Of a stretch of 64,000 nucleotides of DNA, positions 1-12,364 are shown one piece after another. Each line of letters starts with the position of its first letter. Position 1 is the stretch's first letter. Location of the stretch: NCBI GenBank assembly GCA_951799425.1, contig OX637402.1, positions 19,419,844 through 19,483,843 of the forward strand, read 5' to 3'. The notes beneath the pieces are model-generated. The model did no database searches, had not been told where the DNA came from, and worked only from the letters and a program-made list of their open reading frames with translations. Position numbers and translations under genes: made by a program. This stretch comes from Ilex aquifolium (Eukaryota; Streptophyta; Magnoliopsida; Aquifoliales; Aquifoliaceae).

Positions 1-103
1 AAAAATTAGACCTACTATATTAAAGGAATAAATATTGTGGGGCCCTTTAAAATTTGGGGCCCTAGGCAAGCAACTTAGTTGCCTAAGGCTTGGGCCGGCC
101 CTG
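1..103. mobile_element. Right end of a hAT-like element, cut by the window edge
   Basis: The stretch ends in GGGCCGGCCCTG, which in reverse reads CAGGGCCGGCCC, a terminus typical of plant hAT-type non-autonomous elements. Just inside lies the matching GGGGCCC and 'ctaggcaagc' sequence that usually accompanies this terminus. The other end and the 8 bp target duplication lie outside the window, so the assignment rests on the terminal motif only. Confidence 0.5.
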
Positions 104-118
104 CTTGTCACAAAAAAA

Positions 119-440
119 CCTTCGTCGCCGAAAGAAATTATATTATGGTCATATTTTTTTCTCTTTGGCGATGAAATAATATTTGTCGCTGAAAATCAAG
201 GTATTTTTTTTGCAACTAACATATTTTCGTCGCCGAAAGAAATTATATTATGGTTATATTTTTTCTCATTGACGATGACATAATATTTGTCACTGAAAAT
301 CAAAGTACATTTTTTGCAACTAACATATTTTCGTCGCCAAATAACAAACGAATACTCTCACTTTTAAATAATAGGCGACAAAATTTATTTGTCACCAAAA
401 TAAGAGATTTTTAGCGACCAAATTTTACTCATCGCCAAAC
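119..440 (-). repeat. Subterminal repeats of a decayed CACTA element
   Basis: A unit of about 108 bp starting 'ttcgtcgccgaaagaaat' occurs at 119 and 227, with a partial third copy near 329. Each carries CGTCGCC, GGCGATGA and TCGCTGAA motifs in both orientations. Dense GTCGC/GCGAC motifs near an end are typical of CACTA elements. The coding remnants further right (976-1925) are on the minus strand, so this is the 3' end of that element. No clean CACTA terminus remains; 'gtcacaaaaaaacc' near 107 may be a degraded one. Confidence 0.65.
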
Positions 441-975
441 AAAATCATTTTTAAAGAATGGCATTTTATGATTACTATTGTCCTTGTAACAAATCAAAAT
501 AAATTCACTGTAGTGCTTCAATCATTGAAGATCATTATAAAATAAATAATCTATAAAACAAAACAAAAAATAATTTCCAAATCATTCATTCAAAACACAT
601 TTAAAAACATTAATACAAGAACTCATACCAAAACATTCGTATACAATTACATAATAAAATCTCATACCAAAACATCCCATGTAAAAAACTAAACTGAAAA
701 AAAATTAAATGCCACAATATCTAGATGCTACAAGAACTCGAACCACTTGGATCATAGAGGAAGAGATCTCATCGCCAAAACCAACTCCAAGTAATCCATT
801 GTTAATCTATATCAAACACAACAAAAGTGCATTAGCAAAACTAAAAAATTATTTGTTAGAATAAATCGTAAATTAAGCATATATTTAGAAATGAAAATAC
901 TTACCAAGATGAAGTCGTCTCACTAGTCTCCCTATTGCCTCCACCACATTGCATCGCCAACTTTACCTCTGTTAT

Positions 976-1925
976 TTACCGCAACATCATCTCTTGTGTC
1001 TTTTCCATCTGCTCGAGTTTTGCCTTAGTCTCATCCAACTCTCTTTGTCTGCTTTCATTTTCACCCTGAAGAGTCGCAACAACTGCATTCAAACCTCTTT
1101 CCTCCTGCTCATGTTCAAGAGTTTTGGTAACATTTATTGAAGAAGATGATTTCGGGCCAACCCCATAACTGGACCTATTGCCAAGGACAGTGCATACAAT
1201 CTCCTCTTGAGATAATGGGGATGCACCATCCTCTATTGGTGGATCCTTCAACTCTTTCATCCGTTTATAAATTTTTTAAAAAGTTATAACCCAACAACAA
1301 AACCTATGTATTTTGAAAATGGAAATACAAAGACAATTGATACTCTTACATATCGAGACTCTGCTTCTGGTGAAATCCACTTCATTGACTTCTTGTTGAT
1401 GTGTGTTTTATAAAAGAATTCCACGATATGAGGTGGCTCATGTGTCTCGGGGTCCAACTGTTTTCAGAAATTCACGTGAAACTATATACTTTTAACATTT
1501 TAAACAAATGAAAGACAAATAATTTTAAGTTAAAAAATTATAACCATATCATGCATCGCAGAAATAAAAGACTTAGAACCCATAGTGTGATTGTAGGGCA
1601 ACTTAGAACGATTTTCAGAATTTGTCTTTGATCGTTTCTACAAAAAAAAAAAAAATTGTATTAGAACAACAAATTACTCATTTATATTGCATTAAAAACT
1701 ATCAACAAATTACCTGGAAGTTTTGATTCTTGTAAACATGTTCTATTATATAAATCCAATCATCTTGACTAACTTCTCGATAAGGCTTATTTTTTGGGTC
1801 CACCCTAGACTCCACCAATCTAATGTAATACTTGTACATTCTACAACGGTAAATGAGACTCACCTTGCTATTTATAGGATCTTCGTATTTACGATGAATA
1901 ACTAAAATCTTACCAAGTATCAATC
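976..1925 (-). pseudogene. Remnant of CACTA second gene (Transposase_24, Ptta/En/Spm type)
   Basis: Four exon-sized blocks on the minus strand match, in order, exons 3 to 6 of the better-preserved gene at 26908-28602. They are about 1925-1702 (block with SQDDWIYIIEHVYKNQNFQ), about 1640-1555 (KLPYNHTMGSKSF), about 1456-1345 (EPPHIVEFFYKTHINKK) and 1268-976 (LSQEEIVCTVLG followed by a coiled coil). The 5' exons and the TNP2-type gene are missing, so the element is truncated to its 3' part. The family is a plant DNA-binding or accessory protein of CACTA elements, probably nuclear; its exact role is not fixed. The EPPHIVEFF block is still in frame here, which helps to diagnose a frameshift in the other copy. 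Confidence 0.8.
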
Positions 1926-2094
1926 ATCTAACCTACCTATATAATGTTCTATACAAATATCTAAATATTTACAAATACAAGAATACTCTAGAATATTTTA
2001 AGATTTTTCTAAAATATTCTTAGTTTCTGCTTCCCTCTCTTGAAGTATTCTAGGGTCATCCGAATCCTTCTAAAAGACGAGCTATAACACCTCG

Positions 2095-2914
2095 CTCTAA
2101 CTCTCGTTTAAGTCACTAATAGAAAACAATCATGTGCAGGACATGCGACTGTTACTCAGGGTAGTTAGGTTATTGTCCACCACTTATACGTCCAAACACT
2201 CTTAATCTTGTTCTTAAGAACTTCAACCTAGACCCAAACACGCTATTCTTCCTCCTTGCCTTCTTAATTTTCTTTTTTCTCTCTCTCACACAACACCCCC
2301 ACGTCAACAGAACACAAAACCACACAGAAGCTAGCCACACACTGTTTCTCTCTCCCATTCTCTCTCTCTCCACACAACACGCACACATCAAACCTAGTAT
2401 CTCACATACCCACTGCTGCTCATAAGAAACATTCAAACATGCAACAATCACTCTCTCTCTAATTCTATCTCTTTTTGCACACACCACAATATAAAATTAA
2501 ACCGTTCAACGCAATTCCCTAAGACCAGCACCACCAACACGCCACCTAAACCACCATCTGCAATACAATTTAACCAACCATAATCACAATCACAAATTTA
2601 AATTTCACAATTCAAATCCATTCAACATCCAATCCCCACCCAATTTATGGTGGAGTATGTAGGTAGCATAAAGACAATGATGGTTTTGTGTTATGTGTTA
2701 TGTGTGTGAGAGAGAGATTGCAATGAAATAGAGGAATGGGTAGGGATAGGGTGGCATTGGGCTATTTTCTGTTAGTGACTTAAACGTTTGTTAGACTGGG
2801 AGACCGCTTTTGTCCAATGTCTTAACTTTGAGAACCAAATTAACAGAATTAGAATTTTAGGCACTAAAGTTCAATAAGTAGTAAACCTAAAAAATTATTG
2901 GTGTAATTTAACCC
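2095..2914. mobile_element. Degraded Mutator-like element, same family as 47597-49131
   Basis: The left block from 2099 (cgtttaagtcactaatagaa) and the block near 2762-2793 (ttctgttagtgacttaaacg) are inverted copies. The outer right sequence, 2835-2914, with 'gaattttaggcactaaagtt' and 'tggtgtaatttaacc', matches the right terminal repeat of the well-preserved element at 49.0-49.13 kb. The interior is rich in ctctct and cacaca, as in that copy. The outermost ~100 bp of the left terminal repeat is missing or unrecognisable, so this copy is truncated. Confidence 0.65.
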
Positions 2915-4376
2915 CTAAAGTTTTGCCATAGAGTGTTGGAGCCCTATTTATTTGGAAAATGCCCATCAATTAAAAAATAAATTCATATCTTCAATAGTGA
3001 ATTGAATATATTAAACTTAAATCCTAAATTATTATTTTTTGATAAGCCTTGCATATGAGTGAGGTAAAACTATAGTCTAACCCAAAAATTAAAAAGGGAA
3101 TCTGAAGTTTGACCTCATTATTTTAAACTTGTTACATAGATATTTAATATTAAAATAAAGTTAACAACCATCAATTTGCATGTTGGTATTTTGCCTCTAA
3201 GGTAATCACCACATAAACTACAAACTAATTCTGAACTGATTTTTCTCCTAAAATATTATAAAATTTTAATGAGATGAGACTTGTGACTCTTAAAAAGTTG
3301 GAATTCGAAATTTTTTGGTACACTCCATATAAGGACTTTAAATCTATGAATGTTTACCCTTAAAGTCACACTCAATATGTATTCAATTTAAATATAAACA
3401 AATCATATTAAAAGCGCATGATTGAGAGGTTGAATATGGTCATTTATGGGTAAAAAATGTTTTTATCTATCAAAGAATAAGTAGAGCTCAAATCGGTTCG
3501 AATTTTAATACGTAAAATAATAAATTTAATCACTCCAAATAGAATTTTAATTGGCTCAAATTTTAATATATAGAAAAATAAATTTTAATCAAATCAAATT
3601 TTAATATGTAAAAAAATAAATTATAATTGACTCAAATTTTATATAGAAAGATTATTTGGAGTTTATGCAGGGGTGATTTTGGTATTTTAAATGATTTTTT
3701 TTTTTTTTTTGGTTAGAAATGGTGGTTTAACGACAAGGAGTGTCAGTGTTATTTAAATATAAATTAGAAGGAGTGTCAATGATGTTTTGAAAAATAAAGG
3801 TGTCTTTGAAAATATGGTAAACTAGATGGGATGTGATTGAAATTTTTTCAAAATATATTTTTAATGGCATTGATAATGCAGTTATTATGCAATGTTTTCT
3901 AAGTACACAAACTTATCTAGTTCAAATTTAAATGGCTATAATTATCTTTTTCTTATTTTTTGTTTGCATAGTTTATGTATACTGTTTTTTTAACTATTTT
4001 GTATTTAATGATTTTTTTTCTAACAAATATGATGTTAAAAATATAAATGTGTCACATTATTATACTTATTGAAAAAAAAAATTAAATCATGTAGTTAGAG
4101 TGTGCTCACCCTAAAAAAAATTTCCAACTCCGCATCTGAGTGGCTGTTATATCAAACTATCGTCTTTTGCATGCCAATATCATGCAGTAGGAAACGGGAG
4201 ACTCAGAGAGAACCTTTGCTCAGCTCAGATTGGTGTGAATGGAAATGAAGGAGGACCACTCCCACTAGTTGATTTTCAAAGCTCATTATGCATCTGTAGC
4301 ATTAGATTTAGCTCCAGCAGCTATGAATTATTGACATCGGTGGTTTGAAAAATGATTAAGCTCTAATGGTGGAAGT
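2915..4376. other. AT-rich stretch without a gene; includes a dispersed repeat
   Basis: No coding sequence or RNA gene is recognisable. Positions about 3480-3840 resemble the repeat at 51001-51993. Both share the series 'tcaaattttaatatgtaaa', then 'tatatagaaa.attattt', then 'ggtggtttaac' and a segment ending in atttaaatataaa. The rest is low-complexity AT-rich DNA. Confidence 0.5.
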
Positions 4377-4388
4377 TGAGGACCCTAT

Positions 4389-4622
4389 ATCCTACGGGTG
4401 GCTCAAGTGATAATAAGGATGAACTGTAAAGCTAGACGTTATGAGTTTGAATTTTAGCAATATATTGAAGTCAAACTGTGAGAGATTTTCTCTCATGAAT
4501 TTATTAGTCTCGGCATGGATGACTTACTTTTGACCGAATCGGAAAGAAAATTAATTGAAGTGCGCATAAATTGGCCTGTATACCCTCACTGTTAAAAAAA
4601 ACAAAAAACAAGAAAAAGAAGA
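4389..4622 (+). mobile_element. SINE (tRNA-derived, Au-like)
   Basis: A 234 bp insertion begins with an A-box-like segment (gggtggctcaagtgataa) and has a decayed B-box-like segment (tgagtttgaattttagc). It ends in an A-rich tail (aaaaaaaacaaaaaacaaga). It is flanked by near-identical 12 bp direct repeats, TGAGGACCCTAT at 4377-4388 and TGAGAACCCTAT at 4623-4634, as expected of target-primed insertion. Such elements are transcribed by RNA polymerase III and moved by LINE enzymes. The decayed B box suggests this copy is old and silent. Confidence 0.75.
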
Positions 4623-4683
4623 TGAGAACCCTATTGTGGTTTTTGCTTCAAGACATAACTAGTGGTACATAATTCATATTCAG

Positions 4684-7291
4684 TGACAAACCCCATCCCG
4701 AGAGACCTATTTAATATCCCAAAGATGGAAATATAACTCGACACGTGGTAATACTTGCACCTGTAATGTAAGGAAGCATTTGAAACCAATAATACCAACC
4801 ACTAATATCATAAAAGAGATAAACCATACATCTTTATGACAGAGTACACAACTCTGTAACTCAATACAACACAAAGAATTAGGGAATTCATCCCTTACAT
4901 CAACAAGAAAACGAACATTCATGTACAATATGTACACAACCAATTTCCTTAACCTCTCATCTCGACTCTACTAATGTTGTATTGGACCAAACTCTAAACT
5001 TCACCTTCCTGAAAACAAATATTTTTTTAAGTGTACTGCGCATCATAATATTGAAAATATGGATCGAATATCATTTCACCAAAATATGTTCACAATCTGA
5101 GGAGAACAACAAAATCAAAGTGTTTTCGACTCACTTTGAAATCTTATAATCACTGCCAAAATAACAACATAATAAATATTTCACATGTGTTATGAGTCAA
5201 CAACAATATTTAAGTAATGTCAAGCTATCAACAACATTTAAGCAATATCAAATTATCTACAACATTTAAGCAATATCAAACTGTCTCACGACAACTGTGC
5301 AGTATCCAAATCAGTAACATGTAAGTCATGTCAAGCTACCAACAACTCTAGCACAGTGGATACTACTCAAATCACAAGATTCTCAACAAATCACAAACTT
5401 TTCAATAAATCATAAGCTTATCAACAGAACATATTTAATCCATTATTTGATCAACTCAACATAAATCAAGTCATCAAAATTTTATTTCACATGGTGAAAT
5501 AACTTATAGTAATCATATACTTTTATTTTCAATTATTATAAAGCAGTACACTTCACCTGTTACAGCCAACACACCACTCAGCTTTATGCTCAATCCCTAA
5601 GTGGAATTGATATATAATATTCTGGACCTAACACAAATCATATAACTATACAAAATGAGTTTCAATTCCAAATAACTCAACGGATGCAAACGTATGCTTA
5701 TGAGCATATTTCATTTTAAGTTTTGTTCATTCTGATTCAACTCGACTTAGATCAAAGACAACTCCAATCCCATGGCTTATTTTCATAATAACTCAATATG
5801 AAACCAAGTGAGTTAGAAAGTAAGCTTCTTAAGGTTTCTAACAATAGGTCATAAGCTTAAAATAACCTCCCGTAAACCATATTCCGATTATTTTCCAACA
5901 AGTTTTCAAATTCAATAAGTGGGCTATTTTTAGCTATTTTTAAACTAAAAACCGAATTTATACATGAACAATATGATGTTATAACACATACCATTAGAAA
6001 GGTCTCTGAATCTAGTTTCCAACAAAATTGACGATGCGTCAATCCGAGTTTTCAATAAAAAGTTATGCTTATTTTACCAAAAGATGTCAAAGTTGTCTAA
6101 TATCCCTCATATTCGAATTTTTTAATATTTTGTTTCTTTGATCCAACCCAATCCAATTTATTTCATACCACATTCAAGTCAAATAAGGTTGGGTCACTTA
6201 AGCCCTATATCCGCTCATTCACTTCACTCAAACATTTTCTTGAACACTTTCCGCGCGTTAAAGTGTTATACGAACCCATCCCTAAAACTTAAGTAAAATA
6301 GGCTTTTATCCTCACCAAATTAGCAAGAGATCAAGTTAATTATAAATTAGGCTTCCTAAGCTTTGCAATCATCGGTTATGAGCTAAAATCGGAGTTCTAT
6401 GTGAAGGGTTATGTTCATTTGTTTATAAAGATACTAAGCTGATTTTTTTCCATCAGTTACAATATTTCAGTCAACTTCAAATAGATGCCAGTTTTCACTC
6501 AAATATAATCAGGTTCTGTATCATATATGGTTAAAAAAATCTATGAGTCTGTGTTCTAACAAAAAAACGGTGCACAAATCCGAATTTTCTAGAGAGAGTT
6601 ATCATCATTTTTCCACCGAATATCCAAGCTGTCTATGAAAACCGGGATTACTATCACCATCTCTATTCTTCTACCCATGAACAAAAACCCACTTCAATCT
6701 ACTCTAAAATCAATTAAAACCCTTCTAACAATCTCTCATAATCTTTCAATCATCCAAAATAGGTTTGGATATTAATGTAAAAAAAATTAATTAAGCTCTT
6801 TCAACAACTAAACCATAATTTCAGATTGTAATTTTAAACAATCTCGTCAACTAAGCATGAAATTCTTCTTCTTTCCTTGATGAAGACTCCACCAAAATAT
6901 TTTCAATTGAAAGAAAATATAACATAAACAAAACAACTTCATTTAAAGAAATTGAACCGGTAGATATGAAATTCAAACTACGATGAACAACATACTCAAA
7001 TTTTATAAGAAACAGAGATAATTTCACCGTTGGATTCGAGTTGAAACTTATTTTTTTCCGTTTCTTTTTTTCTTCTTCTCTATTCTTCTCCGTTCTTCTT
7101 CCAGCTTCTGTTTTTTTTTTCTTTTCGTTTGTTCCTTCACCGTCTTATAGTCCCTTATCTCCTTCTTATTATTAAGTAAAACTACACTTCATTCCCCCTT
7201 TATTTCAATGAATTAAATTGTAGTCCCATTCTTTATATTATACTTCATTTTAATTCCCAATTTCGTTATAAATTTAAATCCAAGTCTTACA
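4684..7291 (-). repeat. Chromovirus 3' LTR, complete (2608 bp, minus strand)
   Basis: Read on the minus strand it starts TGTAAGACTTGGATTT at 7291 and ends ...GGGGTTTGTCA at 4684, so it has TG...CA ends. A polypurine tract abuts its start (7292-7326) and flanking DNA abuts its end, which makes it the 3' LTR. Segment 6430-7291 is a direct copy of 41659-42514. Segment 4684-6430 is an inverted copy of 7491-8266 joined to 36510-37479. Confidence 0.85.
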
Positions 7292-7490
7292 ACTCTTTCC
7301 CCCTTAAAAGAATTTTGTCCTCGAAATTAATCAACGCTCTCCAATGATGCTATGGCAACTTCCCAGTAAACTTTTAAATGCCAAGACCAAGAGAATTCCC
7401 AACATCAATCCAATCCTCTGTCTACCAATTCTTCCTTTTCAACACCCAAACATTATATAATCCAGAATAGAAATTAACATAGCTGCTACT
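7292..7490 (-). other. Chromovirus polypurine tract and last 200 bp of the internal region
   Basis: The minus strand reads 'atttcgaggacaaaattc', then 'ttttaagggggaaagag', directly before the LTR start. This is the standard chromovirus end: 'TTTCGAGGAC...' followed by an A/G-rich tract that primes plus-strand DNA synthesis. The internal sequence stops abruptly at about 7490, where a forward-oriented LTR fragment begins. That junction is one breakpoint of the inversion. Confidence 0.75.
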
Positions 7491-8266
7491 TTTATAAACA
7501 AATGAACATAACCCTTCACATAGAACTCCGATTTTAGCTCATGACTGATGATTACAAAGCTTAGGAAGCCTACTTTATAATTAACTTGATATCTTGCTAA
7601 TTTGGTGAAGCTAAAAGCCTAATTTAATTAAGTTTGAGGGATGGGTTCGTATAACACTTAAACACACGGAAAGTGTTCGAGAAAATGTATGAGTGAAGTG
7701 AATGAGCGGAAATGGGGCTTAAGTGACCAAACCTTATTTGAGTTGAATGTGGTATGAAATAAATTGGATTGGGCTGGATAAAAAAAAAAAAACAAAATAT
7801 TGAATATTTCGAATATGAGGGATATTAGACAACTTTTGGTAAAATGAGCATAACTTTTTATAGAAAACTCAGATTGACGCATCGTCAATTTTGTTGAAAA
7901 CTAGATTGAGAGACCTTTCTAATGGTATGTGTTAGAACATCATATTGTTCATGTATAAATTCAGTTTTTATTTTAAATATAGCAAAAAATAGCCCACTTA
8001 TTGAATTTGAACACTTGTTGGAAAATAATCGGAACATAGTTTACAGGAGGTTGTTTTAAGCTTATGACCTATTGTTAAAAACTTTAAGAAGCTTGCGTTC
8101 TAACTCACTTGATTTCATGTTGAGTTATTATGAAAATAAGCCATGGGATTGGAGTTGTCTTAATCTAAGTCGAGTTGAATCGGAATGAACAAAACTTAAA
8201 ATGAAATATACTCATAAGCATACGTTTGCATCCGTTGAGTTATTTGGAGTTGAAACTCATTGTGTA
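7491..8266 (+). repeat. Chromovirus 5' LTR fragment, middle part, inverted segment
   Basis: From 'tttataaacaaatgaacata' onward this is the reverse complement of 5640-6425. It corresponds to about LTR positions 860-1640. It is broken at the right by the Athila insertion; the last five bases, GTGTA (8262-8266), are the target duplicated by that insertion. The same LTR resumes at 36510. Confidence 0.85.
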
Positions 8267-9363
8267 TGATTAAGGTCTAGTACTTACATTATTTATTGGG
8301 AAAGATCAATTATTTGTTTAGGAAAGGTTGGTAAATATGATAATTTATTTGAGAATTGATGCTATGCTAATAAAAGATGAGTTGTATTTATTTTGCAGTA
8401 AAATGGCTCAAGAATGGAGGAGATAATGCAAGAAGGGAAGCATAACTGAAAAAGGCATACTAGAGTACACGTCCGGACGGTGGAAGGCATCGCGTCCGGA
8501 TGCGAGTGATAGAGAATGGAGGCTGAAGAGGAGGAGTGTACTGGAAGTTGCGTCCAGACGGAAGGAAACACGCGTCCGGACGCGTGTCATTAGCTTGCCA
8601 ACGCCAGTAGCAGAATTTTAGTGCAATTGTATCTTTTCCTAAATAGTCTTATAAACAGGAGTTGAAGGCTATGTTAAGGGGACGTTTTGGCTTTAGTCCT
8701 TTTATATTTATTTTTATTGTTTTAGTTTCGTTATGTCTGGCTAAGAGGTTTAGTTAGGGCTAGGGGATGACCTCTCAATGAAGTACGGTAATGTTATTGA
8801 CTTATGAACTTAATGGTATGTGATATTTTGTTAATTCAACTTTTGACTTTTAGTAAAGTTTTTGCTCTGTAAAAATATTCTTGGGTCTTTATGTTTTGTA
8901 TGTTGAATGCTTGAATTTTCCTGCGAGTCAAATAACTGGTTATTCCACGCTTAAGTTGATTACAATTATTTCACATAATAATATAATTGGAGGATTACTC
9001 AGGTTTCTGAATAAACTTCTGATTATAAACAAATGTGTTTTCTTGGTTTTATTGTTAAATTTGGTGACTTGAATCAACCGACATTTGATTCTTGTCTAGG
9101 TTTAAAAACGAAGTCTTTAATCATTATTGTATGGATTTGAGAGGGAGTACCTGACGTTCTAGTATTTTTCATACTATTTTAATTACTTTAACCAATTTTC
9201 TCAATTCGAATATTTTTTCAAACAAAACATCTTCACAAGGTTGCTACTGTATTAGTGTGATTGCTTCTGTTTCACAATTCCTTAAGGGTTCGACCTCGGT
9301 CTTCCGAGAAATATATTACTCTGCTCAACCTACGCTTGAGTTTACACATTTGAAGTGGAAGCA
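8267..9363 (+). repeat. Athila-like 5' LTR
   Basis: It starts TGATTAAGGTC and ends ...GGAAGCA, matched along its length by 35408-36504. It contains tandem 'cgtccgga' motifs around 8468-8582, which recur in the other LTR. Any short reading frames here are repeated identically in the 3' LTR and are not genes. Confidence 0.9.
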
Positions 9364-9369
9364 AGTTTT

Positions 9370-9387
9370 TGGCGCCGTTGCCGGGGA
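9370..9387 (+). other. Primer binding site, complementary to tRNA-Asp
   Basis: TGGCGCCGTTGCCGGGGA is fully complementary to the 3' end of plant tRNA-Asp(GUC). It lies six bases after the 5' LTR. It would prime minus-strand cDNA synthesis. This primer is typical of Athila-related elements. Confidence 0.9.
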
Positions 9388-9639
9388 ATTGAAAGACAAG
9401 GAGCCGCCATCACATCTATTGAGGTTTTCGGTATTTACGATTCGTCGGAGATCCGATAACTTCGTTCTTTTTTTTTATTTTACTGAAATTTATTTTCTTT
9501 TTGATATTTAATTTAGTTTTATATTTTGTCTTTTATTTTTTCAATTGTTTTATGAGTTCTTGACATCGTGATTTGAGTGGTGGTTTGATAAGAGAAGATT
9601 TAGATACTCTGTTTGAAAATTTATTTGATTCAAATCATA

Positions 9640-10580
9640 TTCAAATCATATGAAGGTTTGAGCCCACAAATGCGTTAGTTTGTAGAAATGATGTGTAATG
9701 GTGACTTTATGAATAAGGAATCAGACGAGGCCTTTGACTTTTTAGATCAGTTAGCCGAGAATGCACAATCTTGGGATACTACTTCTCAAGAATCACCTAA
9801 AAGTAAGACCACACAATCATCATCAAGTGAGGGTAAATACCAATTGAGGGAAGAAGATGACCTAGGAGCTAGAATTGCTACTTTAGCTAGAAGGGTTGAA
9901 GCTATGGAATTTAAAAGGGTTAATGAGATTGACATTGTCCCTGTTAAGGAGATTTGTAGTGTTTGTGAGATCCCTAGACACCCCATGAAGGAATGTCCAA
10001 CACTACCTGTCATAAAAGAAGTCTTGCATGATCAAGTAAATGCTGCAAATACTTTTTCAAAACCTTATAACAACCCATATTCAAACACGTACAACCCGGG
10101 TGGAAAAATCACCCAAATTTTAGTTGGAGGGGTGAGAATCATGCATCACAAATACCTCAACAAAATTCTTCTAATTTTATACCCTACGTTCCACCCCAAA
10201 AGAGGAATATTGAGGAAGTGTTGTCACAATTCATGCAAAGTCAGACAAACTTTAACAATCGGCAGGAAAATTTTAACAAACAAACTTCACAGGCTATTGA
10301 TGATATTAGGAATGCACTCACTAAATTGACCACTGCCCCATGCCATCAAGAAAAAGGTAAGTTTCCAATCCAACCTCAACCAAATCCGCAGGGTCAATTT
10401 AATGTGAATGAAATGGACACATTAGACACTATTCATGAGCAGGTAAAGTCTATCACCACACTTCGTAGTGAGGAAGAAATTGACAAAACTATTCTTACTA
10501 AAATTCAAGAATCTGATAAAATTTCAAAACTTACAGAGAGTGGTGATAAACTTGACCAAACTGAAATAAATAACCCTTAG
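9640..10580 (+). pseudogene. Athila-like gag, N-terminus deleted and frameshifted
   Basis: Two overlapping frames (9688-10329 and 10218-10580) together carry the C-terminal half of gag. The recognisable parts are the 'DEAFDFLDQLAENAQSW' segment, a coiled part and a zinc-knuckle-like region with CSVCEIPRHPMKECP (about 9955-10005). In intact relatives some 200 residues precede this; here only about 300 bp separate it from the primer site, with residual gag-like sequence near 9645. I infer an internal deletion that removed the capsid N-terminal part. A frame change near 10220-10330 further breaks the gene, so no working capsid protein can be made. Confidence 0.8.
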
Positions 10581-10637
10581 AAGTATGTTATACTTGCACC
10601 ATTCCCACAAAGATTACTTACCTCTATCAAACCAAAC

Positions 10638-12364
10638 ATGCACAATGATATGTTAGAGATTTTTAAGCAGGTGAAAATCAATATTCCCTTGTTGGATGCC
10701 ATTAAACAAATACCTTCTTATGCAAAATTTTTGAAAGAATTATGTACTGTTAAATGGAAATTAAATGTGCAAAAGAAGGCATTTCTGACTGAACAGGTAT
10801 CTTCCATCATACAACATAGGACTCCACCCAAATATAAAGACCCAAGTTGCCCCACCATTTCGTGTGTTATACGTAACCACAAAATTGAACAGGCTTTATT
10901 GCATTTGGGAGCTAGTGTAAACTTGCTCCCATATTCAGTATATGAACAACTAGGTTAGGGGAGTTAAAGCCCACTTCGATTACACTTCAGTTGGTTGATC
11001 GATCAGTGAAAATATCGAGGGGTATGATGGAAGATGTTTTAGTACAGGTTGATAATTTTTACTTTTCTGTGGATTTTATAATTTTGGATACTCAACCTGT
11101 GTTAAGTTCTAATGCTCAAATTCCTGTTATCTTAGGTAGACCATTCCTAACTACTTCAAAAGCCCTAAATAACTGCAGGAATGGTGTGATGAAGTTAACT
11201 TTCGAGAATATGACATTAAAGCTTAATATTTTTAATGTGTGCAAACAATCTGGGGACGTTGATGAAGATGTGCATGAGATTAATATGATTGAATCTATTG
11301 CTCCAAGCAGAGTATATGATTCTTCTTTGTTTGATCCACTTGAAGCATGTTTGCTGGAACAATCTTCTTTGTTAGAGATGAATGAAAATAATCCTAAAAT
11401 TTTTGAGTTGATTAATTTGTTGAATTCTTCACAGGTTCTTGAAGTGAAGGAATGGAGACAGAAATTTGAAGAACTTCCACCAAGAACCAATCCACCAATC
11501 CCATCTAGTGATAAATCTCCCAAGCTTGACTTGAAGCAATTGCCGGTAGATTTAAAGTATGCATTTTTAGGAGATGATGATACATATCCGGTAATAATTT
11601 CTTCTCATTTAAATTCGGCACAAGAAGGTATGTTGTTACAACTTCTTAGACAACATAAAAATGCTATTAGTTGGACTTTAGCTGACATAAAGGGGATTAG
11701 TCCATTGGTTTGCACTCAGAAAATTTATTTAGAAGATAATGCTAAAACATCTAGGGAGATGCAAAGGAGACTTAACCCACATATGAAAGAAGTTGTAAGG
11801 AATGAGGTGCTAAAATTGTTAGATGTAGGAATACTTTACCCTATTGCAGACAGTAAATGGGTAAGTCATACACAGGTAGTACCTAAGAAATCTGGTGTCA
11901 CTGTAGTTGCCAATGAAAATAATGAACTTGTACCAACTAGGACAGTAACTGGTTGGAGGATGTGTATTGATTATAGGAAATTAAATTCTATGACTAGAAA
12001 AGATCACTTTCCTTTATCTTTTATGGATCAAATTTTGGAAAGGGTAGCATCGCATATGTTTTATTATTTTTTAGATGGTTATTCGGGATATAACCAAATT
12101 GAAATTGTCCTAGAAGACCAAGAGAATACCACGTTTACTTGTCATTTTGGTGCCTTTGCTTATCAAATGATGTCTTTTGGACTTTGCAATGCACCTGCGA
12201 CCTTTCAAAGGTATATGCTTAGTATTTTCAGTGATATGGTTGAGCGTTTTCTTGAAATCTTTATGGATGATTTTACTGTCTTTGGTGATATATATGATGA
12301 CTGCCTATCAAATCTTGAGAAAGTGTTAATTCGATGTGAAGAGAAAAACCTTATACTTAATTGA
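10638..12364 (+). pseudogene. Athila-like pol: protease and reverse transcriptase
   Basis: Frame 10638-10958 ends in the protease active-site region HLGASVNLLP, where relatives have DLGAS; the catalytic aspartate is replaced by histidine. A frame break separates it from 10991-12364. That frame holds the rest of the protease (VILGRPFL near 11125), a linker, and the reverse transcriptase fingers and palm: MCIDYRKLNSM, LDGYSGYNQIEI and the catalytic box FMDDFTVFG at about 12261-12288. The frame ends at a TGA (12362-12364) inside the conserved stretch after the palm, where tryptophan is expected. The enzyme would copy element RNA into DNA in cytoplasmic particles; this copy cannot. Confidence 0.9.

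Noticed and set aside
8881..9072. 63-codon frame, repeated almost unchanged at 36022-36213
   Set aside because: The two are the same position in the two LTRs of one element; conservation reflects LTR duplication, not a gene.
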